Both the position numbers and the translations under genes were made by a program. A model generated the notes under the pieces. It was not told the origin of the DNA. It did not search any database and saw nothing but the letters and a program-made list of their open reading frames with translations. This document shows, piece after piece, positions 54,319 through 63,675 of a DNA stretch of 64,000 nt; the first letter of the stretch is position 1; each line of letters opens with the position of its first letter. Source of the stretch: AP-15 sp963787425 (GTDB taxonomy: Bacteria; Pseudomonadota; Alphaproteobacteria; ATCC43930; CGMCC-115725); assembly GCA_963787425.1 (NCBI GenBank), contig CAWBCV010000014.1, positions 194,756-258,755 of the forward strand, in the 5' to 3' direction.

Positions 54319-54808
54319 ATGCGCAGATATCATCTCATAACCATGGCCTTGCTCGGCCTGTCTCTCGTAGTGCTCGCCGAACGCGTGCCGGAGGCCGCAG
54401 CGGCGGCCGCGGAGGCGCAGACCCCGGCGACGGCGCCGGAAATGGCGCGAGTTTGGTTTTGCGGCCGGCGGGCTCGGACAATGGCAATGTGTGGGCAGCA
54501 GCGCCGGTGATTTACGCGAATGGCGCACCTATCGGCGACATCCCGGCGGGAACCGATTTTTATCGCGATCTTCGGCCGGGAACGTACAGCTTTACGGTGC
54601 AGCCTTACGGCCTACCTAATGGTCAGGCCGATACCGTGCAGCTGGCGCCTGGGACGCAGACCTATCTCAAATCCAGTGGCTGGCCAGCTGGGAGGAGGGC
54701 TATCCGGAGGCAGGTTGGGGGTTCGCCCCGAATACCTTCGGTATCTTGACCATGTCGCCCCAGCTGGCACAGGCATATCTCCCGACGTTGACTTATCACC
54801 CGCAATAA
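54319..54808 (+). pseudogene. DUF2846-like exported protein, frameshifted twice
   Basis: An exported protein of about 160 codons. The signal peptide is in the first frame (LITMALLGLSLVVLAERVPE). After ARVWF the expected LRPAGSDNGNVWAAAPVIYA and GTYSFTVQPYGLPNGQADTV continue in a second frame (shift near 54455), and IQWLASWEEGYPEAGWGFAP with the C-terminal PQLAQAYLPTLTY in a third (shift near 54668). The wording resembles DUF2846-type envelope proteins of alphaproteobacteria. Not functional as it stands. Confidence 0.75.
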
Positions 54809-54834
54809 TCACAGGTGCACGGGAAGACAGTGAG

Positions 54835-55779
54835 ATGAAAGTAGGAATAATCGGCGCGGGCGCTGTTGGTTCCGCGTGTTTGACGGCTCTGGTCGCACGC
54901 GGCTGCGCGCACGAAATCGTCGTGGTGAACCGAGAGCGAAAGAGGGCGGAAGGTCTGGTAACCGACGCCCAATACGGCGTCGTGTTGTGCCCTTATGCCG
55001 AGCTGCGCGCCGGCGACTATTCAGATCTCGAAGGCGCCGCACTGGTGATGATCACCGCTGGAGTAAACGAAAAGACTGGCGGCGCTACCGATCGGAACGA
55101 CCCTGCGGGCAGGCTGCGGCTGCTTGACACTAATGCCGCAGTTTACAAGAGCATCGTTTCGCAGCTTCAAGCAGTGGCGCCGCAGGCCCTCGTCCTCGTC
55201 GTCACCGATCCTCCGGACCCGCTGGCCGATGTGGTTCGCATGTTGGGGTACGAGCGCGTACTCAGTACAGGGACATATCTCGACAGCTTGCGCTTTCGGT
55301 TTCACCTGGCGCGGGGGCTCGGCGTAAGCCCGGCTTGCGTCGATGCGCAGATCGTCGGGGAGCACGGCACGACCGAGGTGTTTCTGTGGTCTTCAGCCCG
55401 CATCGCAGGGAAGCCGGTTTTCGAGCTACTGGAGCGAATATCGAGGCAAGACCGGGACGAGTTTCGCCACGAAATCGAGCGGCAGGTCCGGTACGCCAAC
55501 ATTGCCATAATCGAAGGCATTGGAGCCAGTCAGCACGGTATCGGGATGGCGTGCGCGCGCATTGCGGAGATCGTGTTGCGGAATGAGCCGGCTGTCATTC
55601 CGATCGCCTCGTACAACGAGGCATACGGGGTCACGCTGTCTTCGCCGAGCGTTCTCGGACGCAGCGGCGCGCTCAGGATCCTCGAGCCGCCGACTTCCGA
55701 CGAGGAGCGTGAGGCGCTGCAACACAGCGCTGACGCGCTTAAATCGGCATTGGCAAGGATACAATTTAGCCCGTCCTGA
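54835..55779 (+). CDS. L-lactate/malate dehydrogenase family protein
   Basis: A 314-residue NAD-dependent 2-hydroxyacid dehydrogenase of the LDH/MDH type. GIIGAGAVGSACLTAL is the nucleotide-binding loop, TDPPDPLADVV follows strand 6 (usually T-N-P-x-D), and the catalytic His lies in QIVGEHGTTEVF. RILEPPTSDEEREALQHSAD is the normal C-terminal helix. The Arg that normally separates lactate from malate binding is not obvious, and DPPDP in place of NPVD is unusual, so the substrate is uncertain. It is the only intact gene in a decayed stretch. Confidence 0.85.
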   Translation: MKVGIIGAGAVGSACLTALVARGCAHEIVVVNRERKRAEGLVTDAQYGVVLCPYAELRAGDYSDLEGAALVMITAGVNEKTGGATDRNDPAGRLRLLDTNAAVYKSIVSQLQAVAPQALVLVVTDPPDPLADVVRMLGYERVLSTGTYLDSLRFRFHLARGLGVSPACVDAQIVGEHGTTEVFLWSSARIAGKPVFELLERISRQDRDEFRHEIERQVRYANIAIIEGIGASQHGIGMACARIAEIVLRNEPAVIPIASYNEAYGVTLSSPSVLGRSGALRILEPPTSDEEREALQHSADALKSALARIQFSPS

Positions 55780-55804
55780 ATGAGAATGCCGCTGTCATCG
55801 GTAA

Positions 55805-55829
55805 TTTACCATTCTTGACCACAGTTTAC
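55805..55829 (+). promoter_or_regulatory. Phased TTTAC site after the dehydrogenase gene
   Basis: TTTAC at 55805, TTGAC at 55815 and TTTAC at 55825 repeat every 10 bp, followed by TCGGG. CTATATT lies about 23 bp further on. The next supported start, the small membrane protein at 56039, is 210 bp downstream, so the transcript would have a long leader or start with an unrecognised gene. Confidence 0.6.
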
Positions 55830-56038
55830 TCGGGAGGCGGGTGCGGTCCGCCCTATATTCATCGAGATCGTAGTCCGGAGGCCGTCATTATCCCGGCCAC
55901 CAAGACGGTTTGTAACGGCCAGGCCTACATCCACGATCAACCGACCCGGTGATCCTTCTCCCGCACCGGGTCCGCCAGCGGCCGGTCCTGGATCAGGACC
56001 GAGCGCATTATGTGGTGCTGGCAGGAACTGATGGGACG

Positions 56039-56203
56039 ATGCCGAGAGAATTGCACATCCTAATTTCGACGCCGGTCGCTACTTCCCTACCCGAGAGGAG
56101 GCGCATCGAGAGGCTCCCGCTACGTGCAGCGATTTGTTGCATCGGCGTTCTCTCGCTGGGCGGCTGGGCTATAATCATCGCCCTGGTTCTTGCGCTCGAT
56201 TAA
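56039..56203 (+). CDS. Small single-helix membrane protein (54 aa)
   Basis: A short frame starting at ATG 56039: a polar N-terminus (PRELHILISTPVATSLPERR) then one membrane helix (AICCIGVLSLGGWAIIIALV). The basic residues just before the helix predict a cytoplasmic N-terminus. No family was recognised. It lies downstream of a phased TTTAC site with 210 bp between. 55780-56038 is otherwise empty. Confidence 0.5.
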   Translation: MPRELHILISTPVATSLPERRRIERLPLRAAICCIGVLSLGGWAIIIALVLALD

Positions 56204-56425
56204 CCGCGGCTGGGCCCGTAATCCAATCCGCCCATCACAGTTGAAACGTTGTAGGCTAATAGCCGGGGTTCTTCGCGGCAATGTGGGCGATATCGCGCCC
56301 GGCGTCAGCAAGGCGCCCGCCAGCACGACCTGTCGCCGTTGCGCCAAACTACACCCCGACCCACTGATCGGCAGCGCAGTTTCCAGAGGTGAACCGCGGC
56401 TTTCGTTGCTGTCGGGTCGGTAGAC

Positions 56426-56452
56426 CGTCGTTCCCGCGAAAGCGGGAATCTA
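56426..56452. repeat. Short palindrome TTCCCGC-GAAA-GCGGGAA
   Basis: A 7-bp stem with a GAAA tetraloop, flanked by CGTCG and TCTAGG. Hairpins of exactly this wording are scattered in many alphaproteobacterial intergenic regions. It lies between the small membrane protein and the next TTTAC site; the rest of 56204-56518 has no supported gene. Confidence 0.75.
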
Positions 56453-56518
56453 GGGTGGCAAGGCCGCAGCTGTTGGCATGGACGCTTTCGCGGCGACGAC
56501 GATGATTTGTTATGGAGT

Positions 56519-56543
56519 TTCACTCATTCTTACCCGGCTTAAC
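56519..56543 (+). promoter_or_regulatory. Phased TTTAC-like triplet upstream of small secreted protein
   Basis: TTCAC at 56519, CTTAC at 56529 and TTAAC at 56539 repeat every 10 bp. CCTAATT lies 20 bp after the last unit as a possible -10 element, and the proposed start is 92 bp downstream. Confidence 0.6.
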
Positions 56544-56634
56544 TGGGCTTGGAGCGCCAACGACCTAATTCCTTGGCTGCGAAACCTGGCCTTTGACGGG
56601 CCGCTCGCGATGCAGTAGGAGAAGCAAAATCCGA

Positions 56635-56847
56635 TTGCACGCCTTATGTTTGACTGGTGCCCTTATCGCGACGGCAATCCCGCTCTCCGCGGGAGCGGTA
56701 CCCGTCGCAGCGGATCACGAGGCACGCGCCAGCGCTCCGCAAACCGTGTCGGCTGCATACACTTGCCCCACCGGTTATTATTGGGAGCCGGATGGCTATG
56801 CTCCGCACGGCAAGTTCAGGCCGGCGCATTGCGCGCTCCGTTGGTAA
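56635..56847 (+). CDS. Small secreted Cys-containing protein
   Basis: About 70 residues with a signal peptide (LHALCLTGALIATAIPLSAG) and a short mature part ending YTCPTGYYWEPDGYAPHGKF and RPAHCALRW. The two Cys residues probably form a disulfide. This C-terminal wording recurs in small alphaproteobacterial exported proteins of unknown role. I prefer the TTG start at 56635 because TAGGAGAAG lies about ten bases upstream; TTG 56593 is an alternative. The 274 bp after it hold no supported gene. Confidence 0.65.
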   Translation: MHALCLTGALIATAIPLSAGAVPVAADHEARASAPQTVSAAYTCPTGYYWEPDGYAPHGKFRPAHCALRW

Positions 56848-57121
56848 AGAGCCGGCTGCCAGCCTCGCAGACATTCGGATCGACTGGATGCGACATATGA
56901 GACGATCTCCGACCACAGCACGTCCCCACCCATTGAGGGCACACCGCATCCCCCACTGTGGGAAGTTGGTCGTGTTTCTCGGGCCCGGACCTGGCGAGAT
57001 CTCCAAGGTGGCGGGAATTTTTCTGGTCTCGCCCCTTTGTCTCGTCGACGCGAAGTGCGCCTGCGCCTAGCCCCGCCGCACGACGTGTGGTATGATAAGA
57101 TTGTCGGGATGGGGACACGGT

Positions 57122-57343
57122 GTGACGGATCAGTCTCTGCTGCACGCCGCTGGTCAACCTTTGGGGTGCCTATTGGCCGGCTGGGTGCCGTGTCTGGTGT
57201 GCGGCATCCTCATCACGGTCGTTTCCCGCCTTGTCTTCTCTTGGTCCGGCCTGGAGCCGCATCTGGGTCCGCTCCTTCTGGTATACCCGATGCTCATCGT
57301 CGCCTACTCCTGCGGGCTCTGGCTCCTGCTTTACCGCGGTTGA
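57122..57343 (+). CDS. DUF1656 (AaeX-like) small membrane protein
   Basis: A 73-residue hydrophobic protein starting at GTG 57122. Two membrane segments (LLAGWVPCLVCGILITVVSR and LLLVYPMLIVAYSCGLWLLL) and a short polar link fit DUF1656/AaeX proteins. These are encoded first in aaeXAB-type aromatic acid efflux operons, as here where an HlyD-type adaptor and a FUSC permease follow on the same strand. It is intact while both partners are frameshifted. Confidence 0.78.
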   Translation: MTDQSLLHAAGQPLGCLLAGWVPCLVCGILITVVSRLVFSWSGLEPHLGPLLLVYPMLIVAYSCGLWLLLYRG

Positions 57344-57345
57344 AG

Positions 57346-58406
57346 ATGAGCGGCCAAGCGCCCTGGCCTCTACGCGTTCTCGGGCGGCTGATCGGGTTGG
57401 CGATTGTCGTGACCGGCGTTGCAGCGGCGGTGATGGCCGCGGGCACCAGCAGCGGAAATCCGCGCACTGATGATGCTTATGTCAGCGCAAACGTCATCGG
57501 GATCGCGCCGCACGTAGAAGGCCCGCTGGTACAGCTGAATGTCGTCGACAATGAGCAGGTTGAGGAGAACGATCTTCTCTTTGTCGTCGATCCGCAGCCA
57601 TGCGAAGCCGAGGTGCACCGTGCGCGGGGCGAGCTTATCCTCGCCCAGGCAGAAGTCGGCGGCATCGAGCAGGCTATGTCGGCCGCGGGCGCAGAAGTCG
57701 ACCGATTCAGGCGAACATGGGCTATGCGCACACCCACGCCGGCCGGCTGGAGCCGCTCCTCGGCAGCCGGCTCATCAGCGCCGACCAATATCAAGAAGCG
57801 GTCACAAAGGCCAGGTCGCTCGATGCCGCGGTTCAGCACGCTCAATCCCGGTAGGGAGCAGGAGAAGCTGCTGGCGCAACAGGGGGATGTGAACGGCAGG
57901 CTGGAGACGGCCAAGTCGCGCGTCCGGCTGGCCGAGCTGAATGTCGAGTATTGCTATGTCCAGTGCGCCTCAAGGGGCTGGTGACTAACCTCAATATCTC
58001 TCTGGGCGATTATGCTCACGTTGGCGAGCGCGTCTGCGCATTGGTCGACCGTCGGATGTGGTACGTGCTGGGAAACTCCCTCGAGACCCTGCCGGCAATC
58101 GGCCCGGGCATGGAAGCGCGGGTGAACCTGATCGCTATGCCGACCACGCTTCACGGCGTCGTGCAGGGGATCGCCTGGGAGCGTCCTGTGGCCTCCGGAC
58201 AGGCAGCGGGGCTCCTACCCAAGATTGATCCAACGCTCAATTGGGCACGCCTGGCACAACGCATTCCGGTGCGGATCATCCTTGATGCGCCGTCGGCCAA
58301 CGCCCCATTTCGTATGGGGATGACCGCCGTCGCGACGATTACCGGCTTCCCGCCGGACGGCAAACCGTTGAGCGTTCCGGGCATGCCCGTCGCCCCCGCA
58401 CAGTGA
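57346..58406 (+). pseudogene. HlyD/AaeA-type efflux adaptor, frameshifted
   Basis: Starts at ATG 57346, three bases after the DUF1656 stop. The first part is normal: one membrane anchor, then NPRTDDAYVSANVIGIAPHV and NEQVEENDLLFVVDPQP. Then MGYAHTHAGRLEPLLGSRLI with ISADQYQEAVTKARSLDAAV is in a second frame (shift near 57715), EQEKLLAQQGDVNGRLETAK back in the first (near 57850), and LVTNLNISLGDYAHVGERVC with GMEARVNLIAMPT in a third (near 57965). At least three indels make a full-length adaptor impossible. Confidence 0.85.
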
Positions 58407-58421
58407 AATCTCCGGCTGACC

Positions 58422-59471
58422 GTGACCGCCTCCTCGTCCGAGGATCCGTCGCTGCGTTTCATCCGCCGGGAGCTGGCGCCTTCACGAGAGCGTTGGATCG
58501 CTACTCTGAGCTTTACCGGTCTGGCGGTGATCGGGGTTATCGCGACCGTCACTTTCCGCATTCCGTATCCAGTGCTGGTCTTCGCCGGCATCCTGCTGCT
58601 GACCGTGCCATCGGCACACGGCCCGTTCCGGCAGGTTATCGAAGCGACTGGCACCGCGGTCCTCGGCACCGATTTCGCGAATCCTGCTTGCTGTCACCAC
58701 CTACGATCAGCCCTGGCTCTACTTGCCGCTGCAATGTGCAGCGTTGACGGTGCTGCTGGTGCTTTCCCGCCTCACCTCTGCGCGGGCGGCCTTGATCCTG
58801 GCCGCGCTGGTCCTGTCCTTTGCCGAGCCTGCCTACCTGCCCGATCCGGAGGCAGCAATCCGCGCCGCGCTATTCAATGCGCTCGCCCTCGCCGGTACAG
58901 CATGGGCGGTCGCGGCGGCGAGCGGCCTATTCGTGCCGCCAGCCAGCCGCGAAGACGTCCCGGTGCCCCCCGGACGAAGAGAATTGGTTGGCTTTGGGCT
59001 GCTCGCGCTGAGCGCAATCGGCCTACAGATACTGTTCTACAACACGATAAATCTGCCCGAAATCCGCACCGGGGTCATTGCGGTCCTCCTAACCGCCGAT
59101 ACGAATATGCGGGCGGTCTGGCGGAGAATGCCGCTGCGCCAGCTTGGCGCTGCGAGCTGCGCCGCGCTCGCCTTGCTGATAATAGCAGTTGGGACTCCAT
59201 TGATGGACGATCTCGGCTTTTTTGCCGCACTCGCGGGGAGCTGCTATTTTCCGGCGGGTTGGGTCGCGCATGGCGGTCCACGCATCGCCTTTGCCGCCGT
59301 GCCGGGCGCGGTCGCAGTAACTCTGGTACTATTGCTGGATCTCCGATTTACGATCGATATCATCCCCAGCCTGTTGAATGTCGTCGGAGCTTTGTGGGGG
59401 TTTTGGTTACCGCGCTGATTGCGCTGCTGCTGGCTCCGTTGGTGGAGCAGCAGGACGAACACCAATCCTAA
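58422..59471 (+). pseudogene. FUSC/AaeB-type aromatic acid efflux permease, frameshifted
   Basis: Starts at GTG 58422. Hydrophobic segments (SFTGLAVIGVIATVTFRIPY, LVFAGILLLTVP) open the protein; near 58675 the frame shifts and RILLAVTTYDQPWLYLPLQC, SFAEPAYLPDPEAAIRAALF and LLIIAVGTPLMDDLGFFAAL continue in the next frame to 59418, and VLVTALIALLLAPLVEQQDE in the original frame to 59471. The total length (~350 codons) is only half of AaeB, matching a short FUSC form. It follows the adaptor by 15 bp. Confidence 0.8.
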
Positions 59472-59479
59472 TTTGCGGT

Positions 59480-60950
59480 TGTTCCGGCAGGCTAGGGCGA
59501 GCGCGGCCGCGCTGTCGAGGATGGCAGCGCGAGTGTCGACCTCGACGGCGAGTGCGCGCGCGTAATCCCTCGGCAGCAAGGAGGTCGACGAAATTGATGA
59601 TTCCACTGCCGTAGCCGGTCAGCGCGCTTTCGTACCCAGATTCGTCGTGGCAACCAGGGCGACGGCGAACTGGTGCTGCGAAAGGGCCGATTGGAAATCG
59701 GCATAAGCGGTCCAAACCTCGGCCTGGCTTGCGAGTTGCAGTGCATCGAGATCGGCCCTCGCCTGGTAGCGACGCGCCTTGGCCTCGCGCACCCGGTTGT
59801 CCGGAATGAAGCCGTTGAACAACTCCCAGCTGAGCTCAAGCTCTACGCTCCAGGTCTTCGGGTTGGCATAAAACGTCGTGCCGTGGGGGCCCGACTTAGG
59901 CTGTCCAATTCGCGGTCGACACGGCCCAATGTGCCATTCGCGAGATAATTTCGGCAGATAGTCGGCACGAGCCCGTTCGAGTTCCGCTTCGCGTGCTCTC
60001 ACATCCGCGAACTTTGCGGCGAGGTCCGGGCGGGCGGAAACGGCCTGCTGGAGCAGTGCATCCACCGACGCCAGCAGTCCCTCGGGCAGCGGCAGGGAAG
60101 AGAGTGATGCAACCTGCGTCAGGGAAACAGGAGAAATCCCGATCGCCTGCGCCAGCTGTGCCTCGGCGGCGTGCACGTCTCGGCGTGCACTGGGATATCG
60201 AATTGCTGTTGCAATACCACTTGATGCGCGAGGAGCGCATCGGTAACCGAGGCGAGACCGCTGCGGCTGCGGATATCAGTCGCCTGTTCCCCGCGGCCGG
60301 AGCCTTCAGCGCCGTCTCTCGTGCCGTAACACGGGCGCGGCCGGAATCGAGCACAAAATACGCTTTCTGCACAGCGAATATCACGCTCTGCTGCTTGCGG
60401 TTGAACTGCAAATTGGCGGCAAGGAGGGTCTGTGACGCGCTGTCGAGATCCGCGGTGCGTCGACCGAAGTCGAGCAACAGCCAATCCAGCCGCAGCAACG
60501 GCTCCAGCACACCCGTGCGAACCACAAACGGCCCCATCCTGTCGTAACCGGCAGAAAGGTGTAGCTGGCCATGCCAATGGCAGCGAGCGTCGGCAGATAG
60601 GCGCCTTCGGCAATCCCGAGCGTGGCCGCGAAGGCGCGCGTTGATTCCCATGCCGCACGCGTTTCGGGGTTTGTCTGCTGGGCAAGATCGATCAATTCGG
60701 CAGATCGTAGACCTGCCTAGGCTGAATTGCCGCGGCAGATGGAGCCGACCGAGCAGAAAATGCATTCAGCGTGGCATTCCCAACGGGAATCCGCGTCGCC
60801 TCTTCCGGCACCCATGATCTTGTCGCGGTCGGCGGCGCGAGCGCATTTGGATCGATTGCCAGCTTCGGCTGGATCGCCCCGCAGGCCGCCAACAGACAGG
60901 CCAAGCCGGGCGACAACCTCTTCAAGAGTTTTGTGCTAGTCGGGTGGATG
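59480..60950 (-). pseudogene. NodT/TolC-type outer-membrane efflux lipoprotein, frameshifted
   Basis: A convergent outer-membrane factor, presumably the channel for the AaeXAB-like pump. The lipoprotein signal is LSPGLACLLAACGAIQPKLA. Then, through at least four frame changes, LIDLAQQTNPETRAAWESTR, GPFVVRTGVLEPLLRLDWLL, LQFNRKQQSVIFAVQKAYFV, QAIGISPVSLTQVASLSSLP, LQQAVSARPDLAAKFADVRA and SALTGYGSGIINFVDLL can be read in order. A TolC-type alpha-helical repeat pattern is clear despite decay. Shifts lie near 60690, 60560, 60300, 60180 and 59620. Confidence 0.8.
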
Positions 60951-61571
60951 GACGCAGGGCTGCAGCCGCCGAGCCGTCCTTCTGGGCGGGTTAAAATCAG
61001 GGCAGCGGAGAAAAGTCGCGCGCCCAGGCCACTGTAGATGCGCTGTGGGGCGACGCCGGGCGTCGCCGATGACCATGTCGCGCCTTCGCGCCAATGAGCA
61101 CGGGTGCTGATGCAATACCTGGTGATCCGCATGCGTAATGCTCAACCTCGCGTGAGCTGAATATTCACTGGCTCGAATTTTACCTAAACGTTGTATTCTT
61201 CACAAGCGCTCGGGCTTGGACTACGCGGCAAGGGCGGTGCGGCGGACGCCCACAACCCCCGAGATCGCCACCGGATGTCCTATGCGCGCGCTGACCGATG
61301 AACCTTCTGACCTATCCGCGCGTTTTCCCTGCCACGCGGCGGGAACCGGGACAAATCGATTTCCGGCAGGGAAATCGGTCGGGTTAATCGCCAATAAACC
61401 GTTCTCGATCGCTTCGAACTTGTCGCCAAGATGGCGACGCAAAGCGCGCCGTCGCCGATCCAAGCATGGAGTGACACATAGCTATCACCCATTCAGGATT
61501 ATTTAAGCCCTAGTATCGAGCTGCAAAGCCGGGCGGGATGGCCCCGGAACCGAAAACGGGGGGCTTTTGGT
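60951..61571. other. Stretch without a supported gene
   Basis: After the start of the NodT-type remnant no frame has coding character. TTCAC near 61164 and TTTAC near 61179 are 15 bp apart and do not fit the phased motif. The region should contain the promoter of the AraC-type remnant that follows. Confidence 0.4.
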
Positions 61572-62560
61572 ATGCCGGACAGTGCCGTTGTGACCTTCAC
61601 CGACCCCGATGCGTACCACGCGAACATTCGACGCTTCCGGGTAGAGGGCGTCGTCACCGGTCGCGGCGAATACCGTGCCGAGTTGACGCGCATTGAACTC
61701 CACCGCCTGTGGATGCAGCGCGGCGACGAAAGTCTGCCGCGCATCCTGAACGTCTCGCCGAGCGGGGAACGGCCCGCGATTGTTTTCGGCACTGATCAGA
61801 ATCAACCAGCCATGCATTTCGATGGCAGGGAACTGCCACAACACGGGATCATCGTCATCGGATTCGGTTTGCCGGTCCACTTCCGATCCTCGGGGGCCTG
61901 TGATTGGGGTGCTATGTCGCTGAGTTCGAGGGATCTTGCCACCGCCTGCCAAGTCATCACCGGTCGTGGATTTTTTGCACCCCTTTAACGCAGTTCGTCA
62001 GCCCGCCTCCTGCTTTCCTTGCCCGGCTGTCGAGCCTGCATGAAGCGGCCGGCCATCTCGCCAAGACCGCGCCTGACATCCTGGCACACCCCGAGGTAGC
62101 CCGGGCGCTGGAGCAGGGCCTTGTGCAGGCGATGGTGTCGTGCCTGAGTGGCGGAGAGACCGCCGAGACCAGCAGCGCCCACCACCGCCACGCAGTGATA
62201 ATGCGGCGATTGGAAGAGCTGCTGGAGGCAAACCCCGATCGCACCCTGTACGTGGCGGAGCTCTGCGCGGCCGCGGGGGCATCCAGCCGCACCCTCCGCG
62301 CCTGCTGCCAGGAACATCTGGGCATCGTCAACACAGTGTGTGGGCTGCGCCGGATGCATCTCGCCCGCCGAACGCTGCGAATGGCCAACCCGGCGGCGGC
62401 GAGCGTGACCGAGATTGCGACAAGCTACGGCTTCTGGGAATTAGGGCGCTTCTCGGTGGCGTATCGGTCGCTGTTCGGAAAGTCGCCCTCGGCAGCGCTG
62501 CTGCGGCCACCCGACGACCCCCGACCGCAAAAAAATACCGATTTTCGCCCGGTGGGCAGT
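61572..62560 (+). pseudogene. AraC-type transcriptional regulator, copy A, frameshifted
   Basis: An N-terminal effector domain (VTFTDPDAYHANIRRFRVEG, ELTRIELHRLWMQRGDESLP) runs to about 61975, where a one-base shift occurs; the second frame continues FVSPPPAFLARLSSLHEAAG and an AraC-type DNA-binding domain (LYVAELCAAAGASSRTLRAC then VTEIATSYGFWELGRFSVAY and RSLFGKSPSAALL). ATG 61572 has no strong ribosome site. A more decayed copy of the same gene follows at 62689. Confidence 0.82.
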
Positions 62561-62688
62561 CTGCCCAGCAATCTGCATGGTCAGCCACGGTTCGAACGAC
62601 CTTACCCTTCGGGTTTGGCGCCAATTCCGGTCGGCATCGTGGCTCTTCGGAACTGCTGTTTTAATACGGCTGGCATGCAGAAAGGCAG

Positions 62689-63641
62689 ATGCCGGGAAGC
62701 GGCACGATCACCTTCATCGATCCCGATGATTATAAGCGAGCCTGCGCCAGGTGCGGATCGATATTCCTCGCGATCTCTACAGGGTGTGCTTAAGGCCAAG
62801 CTGACCTGGGCAACGCTCCATTGCTTCCAGCTGCTGCACAGTGAGGAGGATTTGCCGCGCATCGCTTATGTTTCGCTGGCTCCGGGGCTGGTATTTGTCG
62901 GGTTTGCGACACGCAGCGGACGACCGGCCCTTGCAGCTGGAGCCTCTAGGACTCGCTCCAGAGCACCTCGAAAGATATTGTGAAGCTCTTTCCGGAAAGC
63001 CGCTACTCTATCCCGGCTTCCGCGCGGATCCTGCACCCCGCGCGCGCGACGCAGCCCGCCTGCGGCGACTGCATGCGCAGGCTTGCCGCCTGGCTGGGAC
63101 CCAGGCCAAAGTGATAGCCCCACCCGAGGTTGCGCGAGCTATACAACATGGCCCGACCGAAGCGCTGGTCACCTACTGGCCGCCAGAGCCTGGGATGACG
63201 GGGCTGCCGAACGCCGTCACGCCAGGATCATGGTCCGCTTCGAGGAGGTGCTTGGCAGAGCATCCGAACCGGCCGTTGCCCATGCCCGAGCTGTGCGCGC
63301 TGATCGGCGTGACTGATCGGAGCCTGCCGGTGTCCTGCTGCGCCGAGTTTCTCGGTATCAGCCCCACCCGGTATAGCTCCTGCGGCGTTTGAAGGCGGTG
63401 CGGATCGCGCTGCGCGATGCCGACCCGGCTACAGCGGGCGTCGCGGGAATGGCAGGTGCGTTTAGGCTTCATCGAGCTGGGGCGCTTTGCCGGGGCCTAT
63501 GCGAGACACATTGGCAAGTCGCCATCAGCAATTCTCCAACATGCAGCCGAATCAGAGATTTTCGGCGCAACATTCGCCAATTCTCCGTGCGTGGGCCGGA
63601 AAACCAGGGGTCTCGGCTTAGGACTGGGCACGCTCGCTTAA
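62689..63641 (+). pseudogene. AraC-type transcriptional regulator, copy B, strongly decayed
   Basis: A tandem paralogue of copy A. The start region reads TITFIDPDDYKRA (copy A: VTFTDPDAYHA) and meets a stop within 35 codons; LTWATLHCFQLLHSEEDLPR, LEPLGLAPEHLERYCEALSG, LPMPELCALIGVTDRSLPVS and IELGRFAGAYARHIGKSPSA follow in changing frames. Several nonsense codons and at least three shifts. It matches copy A domain by domain up to the HTH region, so it arose by tandem duplication and then decayed further. Confidence 0.8.
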
Positions 63642-63675
63642 GTGGGACAGTGAACCCCCTGATGGAGACAGAGCC

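Noticed and set aside
61164..61183. TTCAC and TTTAC near 61.17 kb as another phased site
   Set aside because: Spacing is 15 bp, not 10, so the units are on opposite helix faces; not counted as a motif instance.
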